Source: Streptomyces sp. NBC_01298
Lineage (GTDB): Bacteria; Actinomycetota; Actinomycetes; Streptomycetales; Streptomycetaceae
Reading direction: 5' to 3'
NCBI RefSeq assembly: GCF_035978755.1
Contig: NZ_CP108414.1
Span: 2,790,001-2,854,000, forward strand
DNA length: 64,000 nucleotides
The notes under the pieces were generated by a model. The model had not been told where the DNA came from. It worked only from the letters and a program-made list of their open reading frames with translations, and searched no databases. Shown here piece after piece: positions 8,397 through 17,880 of the stretch. The translations under genes were made by a program, and so were the position numbers. The first letter of the stretch is position 1, and each line of letters starts with the position of its first letter.

Positions 8397-9509
8397 TCAG
8401 CGCTCCGAGGCGGCGAGCTGGCCGCACGCGCCGTCGATCTCCTGGCCACGGGTGTCGCGTACGGTCACCGGCACTCCGTGGCGGGCGATGGCCTCGACGA
8501 AGGCCTTCTCGTCCTCGGGGCGCGAGGCGGTCCACTTCGAGCCCGGCGTCGGGTTCAACGGGATCAGGTTGACGTGCACGCGCTTGCCCTTGAGCAGCCT
8601 GCCGAGCAGGTCACCGCGCCAGGCCTGGTCGTTGATGTCGCGGATCAGGGCGTACTCGATGGAGATCCGGCGGCCGGACTTCTCCGCGTACTCCCAGGCC
8701 GCGCCGAGCACCTCGCGGACGTTCCAGCGGGTGTTCACGGGGACCAGGGTGTCGCGCAGCTCGTCGTCCGGGGCGTGCAGGGAGACGGCGAGGCGGCACT
8801 TGAAGCCCTCGTCGGAGAAGCGCAGCATCGCCGGGACCAGGCCCACGGTGGAGACCGTGATGCCGCGCTGCGACAGGCCCAGGCCGTCGGGCTCCGGGTC
8901 GGTCAGGCGGCGGATGGCGCCGACGACGCGGTTGTAGTTGGCGAGCGGCTCGCCCATGCCCATGAAGACGATGTTCGACAGCCGGGCGGGCCCGCCGGGG
9001 ACCTCGCCGTCGCGCAGGGCGCGCATGCCGTCGACGATCTGGTGGACGATCTCGGCCGTCGACAGGTTGCGGTCCAGACCGGCCTGCCCGGTGGCGCAGA
9101 ACGGGCAGTTCATGCCGCAGCCGGCCTGCGAGGAGATGCACATGGTGACCCGGTCCGGGTAGCGCATGAGCACGGACTCGACGAGCGTGCCGTCGTGCAG
9201 CTTCCACAGGGTCTTGCGGGTGGTGTCGTCATCGCAGGAGATGTGGCGCAGGACGTTCATCAGGTCCGGCAGCAGCTCCTGCTGGAGCTTCTCCCGGGAC
9301 GCGGCCGGGATGTCGGTCCACTCGGCCGGGTCGTGCGCGTACCGGGCGAAGTAGTGCTGGGAGAGCTGCTTGGCCCGGAACGGCTTCTCGCCGATCGCGG
9401 CGACGGCCTCCCGGCGCTCCTCGGGCGTGAGGTCGGCGAGGTGCCGGGGCGGCTTCTTCGCTCCACGAGGCGCGACGAAAGTGAGCTCTCCCGGGACAGG
9501 GCGGGCCAT
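8397..9509 (-). CDS. rlmN: Dual-specificity 23S rRNA/tRNA adenine-C2 methyltransferase
   Basis: A 370-residue radical SAM enzyme that methylates C2 of A2503 in 23S rRNA and of A37 in some tRNAs. The cluster-binding motif CxxxCxxC is present as C131, C135 and C138 (GCGMNCPFC). A C-terminal catalytic cysteine is seen in GACGQL (about residue 362), and the SAM-binding stretch [11 protein letters not shown] follows the cluster. Length is normal for the family. The N-terminus is [11 protein letters not shown]. It follows cdsA on the minus strand, separated by a strong hairpin, so it probably has its own promoter. Confidence 0.95.
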   Translation of the reverse strand: MARPVPGELTFVAPRGAKKPPRHLADLTPEERREAVAAIGEKPFRAKQLSQHYFARYAHDPAEWTDIPAASREKLQQELLPDLMNVLRHISCDDDTTRKTLWKLHDGTLVESVLMRYPDRVTMCISSQAGCGMNCPFCATGQAGLDRNLSTAEIVHQIVDGMRALRDGEVPGGPARLSNIVFMGMGEPLANYNRVVGAIRRLTDPEPDGLGLSQRGITVSTVGLVPAMLRFSDEGFKCRLAVSLHAPDDELRDTLVPVNTRWNVREVLGAAWEYAEKSGRRISIEYALIRDINDQAWRGDLLGRLLKGKRVHVNLIPLNPTPGSKWTASRPEDEKAFVEAIARHGVPVTVRDTRGQEIDGACGQLAASER

Positions 9510-9532
9510 GGCAGGTACTCCTTGTAAGACGA

Positions 9533-9560
9533 AAGGCGCGCCGCAGAAGCAGCGCGCCTT
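9533..9560 (-). terminator. Terminator after cdsA
   Basis: AAGGCGCGC at 9533-9541 pairs with GCGCGCCTT at 9552-9560 around a 10-base loop. On the minus strand it lies 43 bases after the cdsA stop and ends in TT, followed by TCGTC. It separates the cdsA transcript from rlmN. Confidence 0.7.
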
Positions 9561-9602
9561 CCAAGAGTAACCGCCCCGCCTGTACGGGCGCCTTTTCGCA
9601 GG

Positions 9603-10682
9603 TCAGCCGGTACCGACGAACAGCGCCAGCAGCAGCCAGACCACGGGGGCCGTCGGGAGCAGGGAGTCCAGCCGGTCCATGATGCCGCCGTGGCCCGGCA
9701 GCAGGGTGCCCATGTCCTTGATCCCGAGATCCCGCTTGATCATGGACTCCCCGAGGTCGCCGAGCGTGGCGCTGACGGCGACGGCGAAGCCGAGCACCAG
9801 GCCCTGCCACCAGACGCCCCCGTCGATCAGGAACTCCATGCACAGCGCGCCGGCCCCCATCGCGAAGGCCACCGCCCCGAAGAGCCCCTCGCGGGTCTTT
9901 CCGGGGCTGATGCGCGGGGCGAGCTTGGTCTTGCCGAAGCGCCACCCGACCGCGTAGGCCCCGGTGTCGCTGACCACGGTCAGGAGCAGGAAGGTGATCA
10001 CCCGCTGCGGCCCGTCGTCGGCGGTGAGCAGCATCGCGACGAAGGTGGCCAGGAAGGGCACGTAGAACGCCGCGAAGGCGCCCGCCGTGACGTCCCGGAG
10101 GTAGTCCTCGGGCGGCTCGGTCATCCGCCAGACGAGGACGGCCAGCACCGTGAGCGCCATGGCCACCCAGGCACCCTCGGCACCGCGGAAGTATCCGGCG
10201 ATGACCATGGCCGCGCCGCCGATGGCGAGCGGGACCAGCGGGGCCTTGATGCCCTTCTTCTCCTGGAGCCGGGAGGTGAGCTCCCACAGGCCGACGACCA
10301 CCGCCACGACGACGACGCCGAGGAAGACCTCCTTGACGATGAGCAGCGAGGCGAAGATCACCGCGCCGAGGCCCACGCCGACCCCTATGGCGGCACCCAG
10401 GTCCCGCCCGGCCCGCTTCTTCTGAGGCGGGGGCGTGGCGTCCTGCGGTGCCGGCGAAGGCGGGGTCGGCGGGGGGCTGGGCATGGGCTCCTGCGGCGGC
10501 GTCTCGGCGCGGAAGAGGGAGCCGCCGTCAGCGGCGGCCCCCCGATCGCGTGCTTCCCGGTCGTCGAAGTCACGGCCGGCGGCATCGGGCACGATGGGCA
10601 TGGGCCGAGTGTGCGGGCCCACCAGCGCATCGTAGGCGGGACCCGCCGGAACCGGCTCCGGCTGCCAGGAAGTGTCGTTCAT
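9603..10682 (-). CDS. cdsA: Phosphatidate cytidylyltransferase
   Basis: A 359-residue membrane enzyme that makes CDP-diacylglycerol from phosphatidate and CTP for phospholipid synthesis. After an acidic, Pro-rich cytoplasmic N-terminus of about 125 residues there are seven or eight helices. The family signature SMIKRDLGIKDMGTLLPGHG, followed by GIMDRLD, is intact near the C-terminus. The long Pro-rich N-terminal extension is typical of actinobacterial CdsA. The ATG overlaps the frr stop by one base (TGATG), so it is co-transcribed with frr. Confidence 0.93.
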   Translation of the reverse strand: MNDTSWQPEPVPAGPAYDALVGPHTRPMPIVPDAAGRDFDDREARDRGAAADGGSLFRAETPPQEPMPSPPPTPPSPAPQDATPPPQKKRAGRDLGAAIGVGVGLGAVIFASLLIVKEVFLGVVVVAVVVGLWELTSRLQEKKGIKAPLVPLAIGGAAMVIAGYFRGAEGAWVAMALTVLAVLVWRMTEPPEDYLRDVTAGAFAAFYVPFLATFVAMLLTADDGPQRVITFLLLTVVSDTGAYAVGWRFGKTKLAPRISPGKTREGLFGAVAFAMGAGALCMEFLIDGGVWWQGLVLGFAVAVSATLGDLGESMIKRDLGIKDMGTLLPGHGGIMDRLDSLLPTAPVVWLLLALFVGTG

Positions 10683-11239
10683 CAGACTTCGAGGAGCTCG
10701 GCTTCCTTGTGCTTCAGGAGCTCGTCCACCTGCGCGACGTACTTCGCGGTGGTGTCGTCGAGCTCCTTCTCGGCGCGGCGCACCTCGTCCTCGCCGGCTT
10801 CCTTGTCCTTGACGAGCTTGTCGAGGGCGTCCTTCGCCTTGCGGCGAATGGCGCGGATCGACACCTTGGAGTCCTCGGCCTTGGTGCGCGCGACCTTGAT
10901 GTACTCCTTGCGGCGGTCCTGCGTCAGCTCGGGGAAGGTCACCCGGATGATGCTGCCGTCGTTGCTGGGGTTGACGCCCAGGTCGGAGTCGCGGATGGCC
11001 GTCTCGATGTTGCGCAGGGCGCTCTTGTCGAACGGGGTCACGATCGCCATGCGCGGCTCGGGGACCGAGAAGGAGGCGAGCTGGTTGATGGGCGTGATGG
11101 CGCCGTAGTACTCCGCCACGATCTTGTTGAACATCGCCGGGTGCGCACGACCGGTGCGAATCGCGGCGAAGTCTTCCTTGGCGACGACGACGGCCTTTTC
11201 CATCTTCTCCTCGGCCTCGAGGAGGATCTCTTCGGTCAC
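10682..11239 (-). CDS. frr: Ribosome recycling factor
   Basis: A 185-residue protein that, with EF-G, splits the post-termination ribosome. The sequence has the canonical landmarks [13 protein letters not shown] and [21 protein letters not shown], and a long helical C-terminus. I chose GTG 11239 because AGGAG lies 6 bases upstream and it gives the standard 185-residue length; ATG 11254 would add five residues. It lies 50 bases downstream of pyrH in a conserved rpsB-tsf-pyrH-frr-cdsA order. Confidence 0.93.
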   Translation of the reverse strand: MTEEILLEAEEKMEKAVVVAKEDFAAIRTGRAHPAMFNKIVAEYYGAITPINQLASFSVPEPRMAIVTPFDKSALRNIETAIRDSDLGVNPSNDGSIIRVTFPELTQDRRKEYIKVARTKAEDSKVSIRAIRRKAKDALDKLVKDKEAGEDEVRRAEKELDDTTAKYVAQVDELLKHKEAELLEV

Positions 11240-11289
11240 CACGTGCTCCTGCATGTCAGAAATGGATGGTTCAGGCGGACGGGGCCTGC

Positions 11290-12069
11290 TCAGGCCCGGG
11301 TGCCCTGGTCGCTCACGAGCGTGCCGATCTTCTCACCCTTGACGGCTCGCGCGATATTGCCCTCGGCGAGCAGCTCGAAGACCAGGATGGGCAGCTTGTT
11401 GTCGCGGCACAGCGTGATGGCGGTGGCATCGGCGACCTTGAGGTCGCGCGACAGCACCTCGCTGTACTCCAGCGCGTCGAACTTCACCGCGTCCGGGTTC
11501 TTCTTCGGGTCGGAGTCGTAGACCCCGTCGACGCCGTTCTTGCCCATGAGCAGGGCTTCCGCGTCGATCTCCAGGGCACGCTGGGCGGCCGTGGTGTCGG
11601 TGGAGAAGTAGGGCATGCCCATGCCGGCGCCGAAGATGACGACGCGGCCCTTCTCCAGGTGGCGCACGGCGCGCAGCGGGATGTACGGCTCGGCGACCTG
11701 GCCCATGGTGATGGCCGTCTGGACGCGGGAGTCGATGCCTTCCTTCTCCAGGAAGTCCTGGAGGGCGAGGCAGTTCATGACGGTGCCGAGCATGCCCATG
11801 TAGTCGGACCGGGCCCGGTCCATGCCGCGCTGCTGGAGCTCGGCGCCGCGGAAGAAGTTGCCACCGCCGATCACGATCGCGATCTCCGCGCCGTCGCGGA
11901 CCACCGCGGCGACCTCGCGGGCGATGGCGTGGACCACGTCGGGGTCGACGCCGAGTCCTCCGCCACCGGAGAAGGCCTCGCCCGACAGCTTCAGCATGAA
12001 GCGGCGGCCCTTCTTGTCCTGGTCGCTCTTGTCGTCGGAAGCGGTGTGGGTGTCCACGCCCTGATTCAT
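11290..12069 (-). CDS. pyrH: UMP kinase
   Basis: A 259-residue amino-acid-kinase-fold enzyme that phosphorylates UMP to UDP. Motifs seen are [10 protein letters not shown] near the N-terminus, [10 protein letters not shown], and [20 protein letters not shown]. Bacterial UMP kinase is a hexamer and is feedback-regulated by UTP. ATG 12069 is chosen for the GAGGAG 6 bases upstream. The N-terminal extension [22 protein letters not shown] is charged and probably disordered. The gene sits between tsf and frr, with hairpins on its upstream side. Confidence 0.95.
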   Translation of the reverse strand: MNQGVDTHTASDDKSDQDKKGRRFMLKLSGEAFSGGGGLGVDPDVVHAIAREVAAVVRDGAEIAIVIGGGNFFRGAELQQRGMDRARSDYMGMLGTVMNCLALQDFLEKEGIDSRVQTAITMGQVAEPYIPLRAVRHLEKGRVVIFGAGMGMPYFSTDTTAAQRALEIDAEALLMGKNGVDGVYDSDPKKNPDAVKFDALEYSEVLSRDLKVADATAITLCRDNKLPILVFELLAEGNIARAVKGEKIGTLVSDQGTRA

Positions 12070-12096
12070 GGAGATCTCCTCGTGCACATACGAAGA

Positions 12097-12143
12097 AGGC
12101 CATTGCCGGTGGGTCCTCGCGGTTCCCTCTACGGCAATGGCCT
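12097..12143. repeat. Inverted repeat upstream of pyrH
   Basis: AGGCCATTGCCG at 12097-12108 and CGGCAATGGCCT at 12132-12143 are perfect complements with a 23-base loop. It lies 27 bases before the pyrH start on the minus strand, after the tsf terminator. It may be an attenuator or operator for pyrH. Confidence 0.5.
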
Positions 12144-12159
12144 CCTCGTCAGATCTGCG

Positions 12160-12184
12160 GTCGCCCTGCGCGAACGCGGGCGAC
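12160..12184 (-). terminator. Terminator after tsf
   Basis: GTCGCCC at 12160-12166 pairs with GGGCGAC at 12178-12184, with an inner GCG-CGAA-CGC tetraloop stem. It starts 47 bases after the tsf stop on the minus strand. No strong T tract follows. Confidence 0.55.
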
Positions 12185-12231
12185 TGCTTCAGACCCTACC
12201 GGGGTCCGGTGTCCGTCGCGTACGGACGGAC

Positions 12232-13068
12232 TCAGATGCCGACCTTGATGCGCGAGAAGCGCACCAGGGTGACACCGGCCTCGTCCAGAACCTTCTGGAC
12301 GGACTTCTTGGCGTCCAGGGCGTAGGCCTGGCCAAGCAGCGTGTTGTCGCGGAAGAAGCCGTTGACACGACCCTCGACGATCTTCGGCAGCGCGGCCTCC
12401 GGCTTGCCCTCGGCGCGGGTGACCTCTTCGGCCACACGGCGCTCGGACTCGACGACCTCGGCCGGCACGTCTTCCTTGGAGAGCCACTTCGGCGCGAACG
12501 CGGCGATGTGCTGCGCGACGCCGCGGGCGACCTCGGCGTTCTCCTTGTCGAGCTCGACCAGGACACCGATCTGGAACGGCAGGTCGGGCATCGTGCGGTG
12601 CATGTACGCCGCGACGTAGCCGCCGGTGAACTGCGCGAAGCGGTCCAGGACGATCTTCTCGCCGAGGTTGGCGTTGGCCTCGTCGACGAACGCCTGCACG
12701 GTCTTGCCGGGCTCGATCTCGGACGCCAGGAGCGCCTCGACGTCGGCCGGGGACGTGGCGGCGATGTGGTTGGCCAGCTGCTCGGTGACTGCCTGGAACT
12801 TGTCGCCCTTGGCGACGAAGTCCGTCTCGCACTTCAGCTCGACGAGGACACCGGAGGTGTTGTCGTCGGAGATGACGGAGACGACGGCACCGTTCTCGGC
12901 AGAACGGCCTTCGCGCTTGGCGACGCCCTTCTGACCCTTGATACGGAGCGCCTCGACGGCCTTGTCGACGTCACCGTCGGCCTCGACCAGCGCGTTCTTG
13001 CAGTCCAGCATGCCGACGCCGGTGAGCTCGCGGAGCTTCTTGACGTCAGCGGCGGTGTAGTTCGCCAT
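12232..13068 (-). CDS. tsf: Elongation factor Ts
   Basis: A 278-residue GDP/GTP exchange factor for EF-Tu. The N-terminal UBA-like domain (residues 1-60) begins MANYTAADVKKLRELTGVGM and includes the signature LDCKNALVEADGDVDKAVE. The core contains KCETDFVAK, the conserved TDFV contact site to EF-Tu. Length is normal for actinobacteria. It is downstream of rpsB, with two strong hairpins between them that may set the S2 to EF-Ts ratio. Confidence 0.95.
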   Translation of the reverse strand: MANYTAADVKKLRELTGVGMLDCKNALVEADGDVDKAVEALRIKGQKGVAKREGRSAENGAVVSVISDDNTSGVLVELKCETDFVAKGDKFQAVTEQLANHIAATSPADVEALLASEIEPGKTVQAFVDEANANLGEKIVLDRFAQFTGGYVAAYMHRTMPDLPFQIGVLVELDKENAEVARGVAQHIAAFAPKWLSKEDVPAEVVESERRVAEEVTRAEGKPEAALPKIVEGRVNGFFRDNTLLGQAYALDAKKSVQKVLDEAGVTLVRFSRIKVGI

Positions 13069-13109
13069 GAGTCTGTGATTCTCTCTCGAAGTCGTAGATC
13101 TACGGGTGA

Positions 13110-13195
13110 ACGGCGGAGGAGGCGCGCCCCAGGCGCGGCTCCCCCGCCGTCATCGTCCGTGCTGTGAGTGCCCGGCGCATGAACGCCGGGCGCTC
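13110..13195 (-). terminator. Two hairpins between rpsB and tsf
   Basis: The first on the minus strand, at 13166-13195, has GCCCGGCG pairing with CGCCGGGC around CATGAA, extended by four more pairs. The second, at 13110-13150, is a long imperfect stem (ACGGCGG pairing with CCGCCGT, and GCGCGCC with GGCGCGG, in the window strand). They probably terminate or attenuate the rpsB transcript before tsf. Confidence 0.6.
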
Positions 13196-13203
13196 TCAGT
13201 GGG

Positions 13204-14139
13204 TCAGGCCTGCTCGGCGTCGGCGGCCGGAGCCTCGACGACGGCCTCGGCGACGACCTCGGCGGCCGGAGCGGCCTCAGCCTCGGCCTCGACGGCGGGG
13301 GTCTCGACAGCGGCCTCGGCCGGAGCCGCGGCCTCGGCCGACTCGTCGGAGTCAGCCTTCTTGTCGCCCTCGAGCAGGTCGCGCTCCCACTCGGCCAGCG
13401 GCTCGGCAGCGGCCTTCTCGCCCGGCTTCGAGTCGCCAGTGGCGGCACCGGAACGGGCGATGAGGCCCTCGGCGACGGCGTCGGCGATCACGCGGGTGAG
13501 CAGGGTGACGGAGCGGATCGCGTCGTCGTTGCCCGGGATCTTGTAGTCGACCTCGTCGGGGTCGCAGTTGGTGTCGAGGATCGCGACGACCGGGATGTGG
13601 AGCTTGCGCGCCTCACCGACGGCGATGTGCTCCTTCTTGGTGTCGACGATCCAGACCGCGCTGGGGACCTTCGACATCTCGCGGATACCACCGAGGGTCT
13701 TCTCCAGCTTGATCTTCTCGCGAGAGAGGACCAGGAGCTCCTTCTTGGTGAGACCCGAGGCGGCGACGTCCTCGAAGTCGATCGCCTCAAGCTCCTTCAG
13801 ACGCTGAAGGCGCTTGTAGACGGTGGAGAAGTTGGTGAGCATGCCACCCAGCCACCGCTGGTTGACGTAGGGCATACCAACGCGCGTCGCCTGCTCGGCG
13901 ATGGCCTCCTGGGCCTGCTTCTTGGTACCGACGAACATGATGGAACCGCCGTGGGCGACGGTCTCCTTCACGAACTCGTAGGCGCGGTCGATGTACGACA
14001 GCGACTGCAGCAGGTCGATGATGTAGATGCCGTTGCGCTCCGTGAAGATGAAGCGCTTCATCTTCGGGTTCCAACGGCGGGTCTGGTGACCGAAGTGGAC
14101 GCCGCTTTCCAGCAGCTCCCGCATCGTTACGACGGCCAT
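13204..14139 (-). CDS. rpsB: 30S ribosomal protein S2
   Basis: A 311-residue S2 protein. The canonical start region [20 protein letters not shown] and the internal [10 protein letters not shown] are intact, and the conserved core ends near residue 235. The last roughly 65 residues are an acidic Ala/Glu-rich tail typical of high-GC actinobacteria. ATG 14139 is selected because AAGGAG lies 6 bases upstream; ATG 14145 is also in frame. It heads the minus-strand rpsB-tsf-pyrH-frr-cdsA block and is divergent from the M23-like gene. Confidence 0.95.
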   Translation of the reverse strand: MAVVTMRELLESGVHFGHQTRRWNPKMKRFIFTERNGIYIIDLLQSLSYIDRAYEFVKETVAHGGSIMFVGTKKQAQEAIAEQATRVGMPYVNQRWLGGMLTNFSTVYKRLQRLKELEAIDFEDVAASGLTKKELLVLSREKIKLEKTLGGIREMSKVPSAVWIVDTKKEHIAVGEARKLHIPVVAILDTNCDPDEVDYKIPGNDDAIRSVTLLTRVIADAVAEGLIARSGAATGDSKPGEKAAAEPLAEWERDLLEGDKKADSDESAEAAAPAEAAVETPAVEAEAEAAPAAEVVAEAVVEAPAADAEQA

Positions 14140-14391
14140 GGCCATCTCCTTGTTTTCTCGGTTTGGTTCCTGACGCCCCTGTCGCGCCCTGCCCCCGTAG
14201 AGGGGACCGAGAGACGCTGTCACCTGGCCCTGAGGGGCCGGTGCTGGGGCGTGCGAAGTCGACCCGGTGACCCGGATCGCCACAAGAAGTGTACGGGACC
14301 CGGTGGTATGCCGGATGACGCGGTTGTCCACAGCGCCCCGCCCGTCCACAGGCCCCGGCAGGGCCGGCTCCGGGGCGGGACCCTGACCCCC

Positions 14392-14994
14392 ATGACGAAG
14401 CTGCTGCTCACCCTGGTCCTGATGCTCGGGCTCGCCCTGGGCCCGCCCGCGCCCACCCCGGGGCCGCGGCCTGCTCCGGGGGCCACGGGCGCCTCGGGGG
14501 CCTCGGGGGCCGCGAGCGCCTCGGGCGGACGGCCTCTCCCCGCGCCCCTCGCTGTGCTCCGCTGGTGGGACCCGCCCCCGACCCCGTACGCGGCGGGCCA
14601 CCGCGGGGTCGACCTGGCGGCGCCGGTGGGCGCGGAGCTCCGCGCGGTCGGTCCGGGCCGGGTCCACTTCGCCGGCCCGGTCGCGGGCCGCGGCGTGCTC
14701 TCGCTGACCCTCCCGAACGGCCTGCGCACCACGTACGAGCCGGTCCGCCCGCTGGTGACGGAGGACGCCGAGGTCACGGCCGGCCAGGTGGTGGCCGTCC
14801 TCACGGACGGCACGCACTGCCCCCGCCCATGCCTCCACTGGGGCCTCCTGCGCGCGGAGACCTACCTCAACCCGCTGGCGCTCCTCCCCCGCCCGACTCC
14901 CCGTTTGCTGCCCCTTGCCGGAACCCCGGGGCCGGCAGCGGAGCGGATCAGCCCCCGACGCCCCGCAGGGCCATGGCCACCGCCGCGTCCGTGA
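14392..14994 (+). CDS. Secreted M23-like (LytM-fold) protein, possibly degenerate peptidase
   Basis: A 200-residue protein. The N-terminal segment [19 protein letters not shown] is a signal peptide or anchor, followed by a low-complexity Pro/Gly/Ala stretch. The M23 domain begins near residue 60 and shows [12 protein letters not shown] (the HxxxD metal ligands) and KxxGQ-like turns. The final HxH metal motif reads CLHWG, with Cys in place of the first His, so activity may be altered. Related streptomycete proteins near rpsB look similar as I recall. ATG 14392 precedes the signal sequence. The 3-prime end overlaps the convergent TetR gene by 47 bases. Confidence 0.8.
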   Translation: MTKLLLTLVLMLGLALGPPAPTPGPRPAPGATGASGASGAASASGGRPLPAPLAVLRWWDPPPTPYAAGHRGVDLAAPVGAELRAVGPGRVHFAGPVAGRGVLSLTLPNGLRTTYEPVRPLVTEDAEVTAGQVVAVLTDGTHCPRPCLHWGLLRAETYLNPLALLPRPTPRLLPLAGTPGPAAERISPRRPAGPWPPPRP

Positions 14995-15529
14995 CGACGA
15001 CGGGGTCTTCCCCCGTGCCCGCCTCGATCCGCCGCACGGCGGCGTCCACCACGCCCTGCAGCAGCATCGCGGCCAGCCTCGGCTCCGCCTGCCCCAGCGC
15101 GGCCAGTGCCTCCACGATCATCGCGATGAGGCTCCCGTGCGCCGCGCGGATCTTCTCCCGCGCCCCGGCGTCCAGCTCGCTCGCCGAGATCGCCACCACC
15201 GCCCGGTGCCGCTTGTCCCCCACCAACCCCAGCTGGCTGCGCACGTACGCCTCGATCTTCGACTCCGGATCCTGCGCCCCGGACATCGCCGCCTCGATCT
15301 CGGCCGCCCACACGGGGAAGTCCACCGCGCACAGCTCTTCGACGACGGCAGCGCGGGACCGGAAGTACTCGTACACGGAGGACCGGGCGAGGCCGGTCCT
15401 CTCCGCGAGGGCCGGGAAGGTCAGCGCTTCCGTTCCCCCTTCGGACAGCAGGGAACGGGCAGCGTCCAAGAGGGCGCCGCGCTGCATCGACCGGTGCTCG
15501 GCCACGGAGGCCGCTCGAATCCTGGGCAC
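14948..15529 (-). CDS. TetR-family transcriptional regulator
   Basis: A 193-residue regulator. The N-terminal helix-turn-helix is clear: [19 protein letters not shown] followed by [26 protein letters not shown] (residues about 20-65), the usual TetR pattern. The C-terminal ligand domain has no recognisable specificity. It is convergent with the M23-like gene, overlapping by 47 bases, and lies downstream of whiG on the minus strand, separated by about 80 bases. Its target is unknown. Confidence 0.9.
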   Translation of the reverse strand: MPRIRAASVAEHRSMQRGALLDAARSLLSEGGTEALTFPALAERTGLARSSVYEYFRSRAAVVEELCAVDFPVWAAEIEAAMSGAQDPESKIEAYVRSQLGLVGDKRHRAVVAISASELDAGAREKIRAAHGSLIAMIVEALAALGQAEPRLAAMLLQGVVDAAVRRIEAGTGEDPVVVTDAAVAMALRGVGG

Positions 15530-15610
15530 GCGTCCACTCTACGGATGCACCGCAAGGCCGTGGCACGCTCCCGGCGCCCGCCCCCGGCCCCACGGCCCGA
15601 TACCAGGGGG

Positions 15611-16444
15611 TCAGCGCCCGACGTCCGCCAGCTTCGCCCGGAGCTGCAGGACCGACTTGGTGTGGATCTGGCTGACGCGGCTCTCGGTGACCCCGAGGAC
15701 GTTGCCGATCTCGGCGAGCGTGAGGCCCTCGTAGTAGTAGAGGGTCACCACCGTCTTCTCCCGCTCGGGCAGCGTGTTGATGGCCCGCGCCAGCAGCCGG
15801 CGCAGCTCCCGGTCCTCCGCGACCTCCACCGGGTTGTCCGCGGCGGTGTCCTCAAGGGTGTCCATCAGGGAGAGGCGGTCCCCCTCCCCGCCCACGTGCA
15901 GCAGCTCTTCCAGGGCGACCACGTTCGCCAGCGACAACTGGCTGAAAACCGCGTGGAGATCCTCCACGCCGATGCCCATCTCACCGGCGACCTCGTGCTC
16001 GGTCGGGGTGCGCCGCAGCTGGGCCTCCAGCGTGGCGTAGGCCCGTTCGACGGCGCGCGCCTTCTGCCGCACCGAGCGGGGGATCCAGTCCAGGGCCCGC
16101 AGCTCGTCGATCATCGCGCCGCGGATGCGGGTGATGGCGTACGTCTCGAACTTGATGGACCGTTCGATGTCGAACTTCTCGATGGCGTCGATCAGTCCGA
16201 AGACTCCGGAGGAGACGAAATCGGCCTGTTCCACATTGGGCGGGAGGCCGACGCTGACCCGGCCCGCCACGTACTTCACGAGGGGCGAGTAGTGCAGGAT
16301 CAGCTGCTCCCGCAGCCGCTCGTCACCCGAGTCCTTGTACGAGCGCCACAGCACCTCCAGCGACGAGGGCGCGGTGGACCGCTCGCTGCCGCGCGCAGCG
16401 GGGGGCACCGCAGCGCGGTCGGACCCTGAGGTGTGCTGGGGCAT
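15611..16444 (-). CDS. whiG: RNA polymerase sigma factor WhiG
   Basis: A 277-residue FliA-class sigma factor that in Streptomyces starts sporulation of aerial hyphae. Region 2 is seen as [22 protein letters not shown], then the [30 protein letters not shown] block split over regions 2.2-2.4. Region 3 is around [14 protein letters not shown]. Region 4 is [19 protein letters not shown] with the helix-turn-helix [19 protein letters not shown]. The 35-residue N-terminal extension is typical of WhiG. It lies 209 bases downstream of dprA. In the model species WhiG activity is held by the anti-sigma factor RsiG with c-di-GMP. Confidence 0.95.
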   Translation of the reverse strand: MPQHTSGSDRAAVPPAARGSERSTAPSSLEVLWRSYKDSGDERLREQLILHYSPLVKYVAGRVSVGLPPNVEQADFVSSGVFGLIDAIEKFDIERSIKFETYAITRIRGAMIDELRALDWIPRSVRQKARAVERAYATLEAQLRRTPTEHEVAGEMGIGVEDLHAVFSQLSLANVVALEELLHVGGEGDRLSLMDTLEDTAADNPVEVAEDRELRRLLARAINTLPEREKTVVTLYYYEGLTLAEIGNVLGVTESRVSQIHTKSVLQLRAKLADVGR

Positions 16445-16653
16445 GCTTCGCCTTTGCCGGAGCCGGATTCCTTGGGAGCGTAGCGTGACGGAAGTGTCGC
16501 GGTGCGCGAAGAGTACGGGATCGCGCAGGCCCGCAAGGGCGCCCCGACTCGCGCGGGCGACCCGGGACCGGCGCCTGGCGCACGGTCCCGGCGGGTGCCG
16601 CCGGGAGGACCGCGTCTCTCATCGGCTTCACTCTTTCACCGGAACGCCCCAGG

Positions 16654-17880
16654 TCAACGACCGCCTCGCCGGGTGGCTGCGCTTTGTGCACCTCCTCTCG
16701 GCCGCTTCGAGGCCAACTGCCAGCCGTCGCCCTGCCGTTCGACAAACCCCAGAGAGTGAAGTTCGTACAGTCTGCCGATGACTTCATCGGTGCCGGTGCC
16801 CGCCGCCAGGGCCAGTTCCTCTAGGTCGGCGGGGCGACCCGCCGGCAGGGCTTCGAGGACCCGGACCGCGCCGGGGCCCAGGAGGTCCCGGGCGATCACG
16901 GGGCCCCGCCGCTCGGGGGCCAGCTCCCCCATCGCGCCGACCAGCTCGATGACCTCCGCCGCGTCCGTGACCAGCGAGGCCTCGCCGCGCAGCAGTTCGT
17001 GCACACCGGCCGAGAGCCCACTGGTGGCCGGGCCCGGGATGCCCATGGTGATCCTCCCCAGCGCCTGGGCCCGCCGGGCGGTGACCAGGGATCCGCTGCG
17101 GTGGGCCGCCTCCACGACGACGGTGCCGCGGGTCAGGGCAGCGATGACGCGGTTGCGCAGGACGAATCGGCTCGGTGTGGGATGGCTGCCCGGGGGCAAC
17201 TCGCCGAGGAGCAGCCCTTGGGCGGCGATCCGGCCGAGCAGTCCGGCGTGTCCGCGCGGGTAGGGCACGTCCACCCCGCAGGCCAGCACGGCGACCGTGG
17301 CCCCGCCTGCGGCGAGGGCGCCGCGGTGGGCGGCCCCGTCGATCCCGTAGGCGGCGCCCGAGACGACCACCCAGCCGTGCTCGGCGAGTTCACCGGCCAG
17401 ACTCTGGGCCATGTGCGCCCCGTACGGGGTGCACGCGCGGGCCCCGACCACCGCCACGGACCGCAGCGCCCAGGTCCGCAGGTCCGGCCCGCCCCGCACC
17501 CACAGCCCGACGGGCCGGGCGTCGCCGAGGTCGTCCAGCTGGCTCGGCCACTGCGCGGACCCCGGGCAGACGAACCTTCCCCCGGCCTCGGCGGCGGCCG
17601 CCAGGTCCCGCCGGGGGTCGGCCGCCGCGGCCCGGCGGCGGTATCCGGCGAGCCGCTCGGCGCCGACCCCGGTCAGCACCCCGGGATCCGGTTCGGGCCC
17701 GGTCAGCAGCCGTATCAGCCCGACGGCCCCGTACGTCCGCAGCCAGCGCCCGCCCTGCTCCTCCCCGGGCTCCAGGACCCGGGTCAGCGCGGCCCGCGCG
17801 AGCACCTCGCCCTCGAACTCCAGCCGCGCCCGCGGCTCCGCCTCCGCCCCGGCCCCCTCCCGCGGCTCCGCGGCGGTCAT
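16654..17880 (-). CDS. dprA: DNA-processing protein DprA
   Basis: A 408-residue Rossmann-fold protein that in transformable bacteria loads RecA onto incoming single-stranded DNA; its role in Streptomyces is less clear. The core has VVGARACTPYG, VVSGAAYGIDGAAHRGAL, VDVPYPRGH and SRFVLRNRVIAALT, all hallmarks of the Smf/DprA domain. A C-terminal winged-helix-like segment follows near residue 345. The start overlaps the end of the YifB-like gene by four bases (ATGA), so these are co-translated. Confidence 0.93.
   Translation of the reverse strand: MTAAEPREGAGAEAEPRARLEFEGEVLARAALTRVLEPGEEQGGRWLRTYGAVGLIRLLTGPEPDPGVLTGVGAERLAGYRRRAAAADPRRDLAAAAEAGGRFVCPGSAQWPSQLDDLGDARPVGLWVRGGPDLRTWALRSVAVVGARACTPYGAHMAQSLAGELAEHGWVVVSGAAYGIDGAAHRGALAAGGATVAVLACGVDVPYPRGHAGLLGRIAAQGLLLGELPPGSHPTPSRFVLRNRVIAALTRGTVVVEAAHRSGSLVTARRAQALGRITMGIPGPATSGLSAGVHELLRGEASLVTDAAEVIELVGAMGELAPERRGPVIARDLLGPGAVRVLEALPAGRPADLEELALAAGTGTDEVIGRLYELHSLGFVERQGDGWQLASKRPRGGAQSAATRRGGR

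Noticed and set aside
15530..15610. Terminator between whiG and the TetR gene
   Set aside because: I could not find a stem of convincing length. The stretch is just GC-rich.
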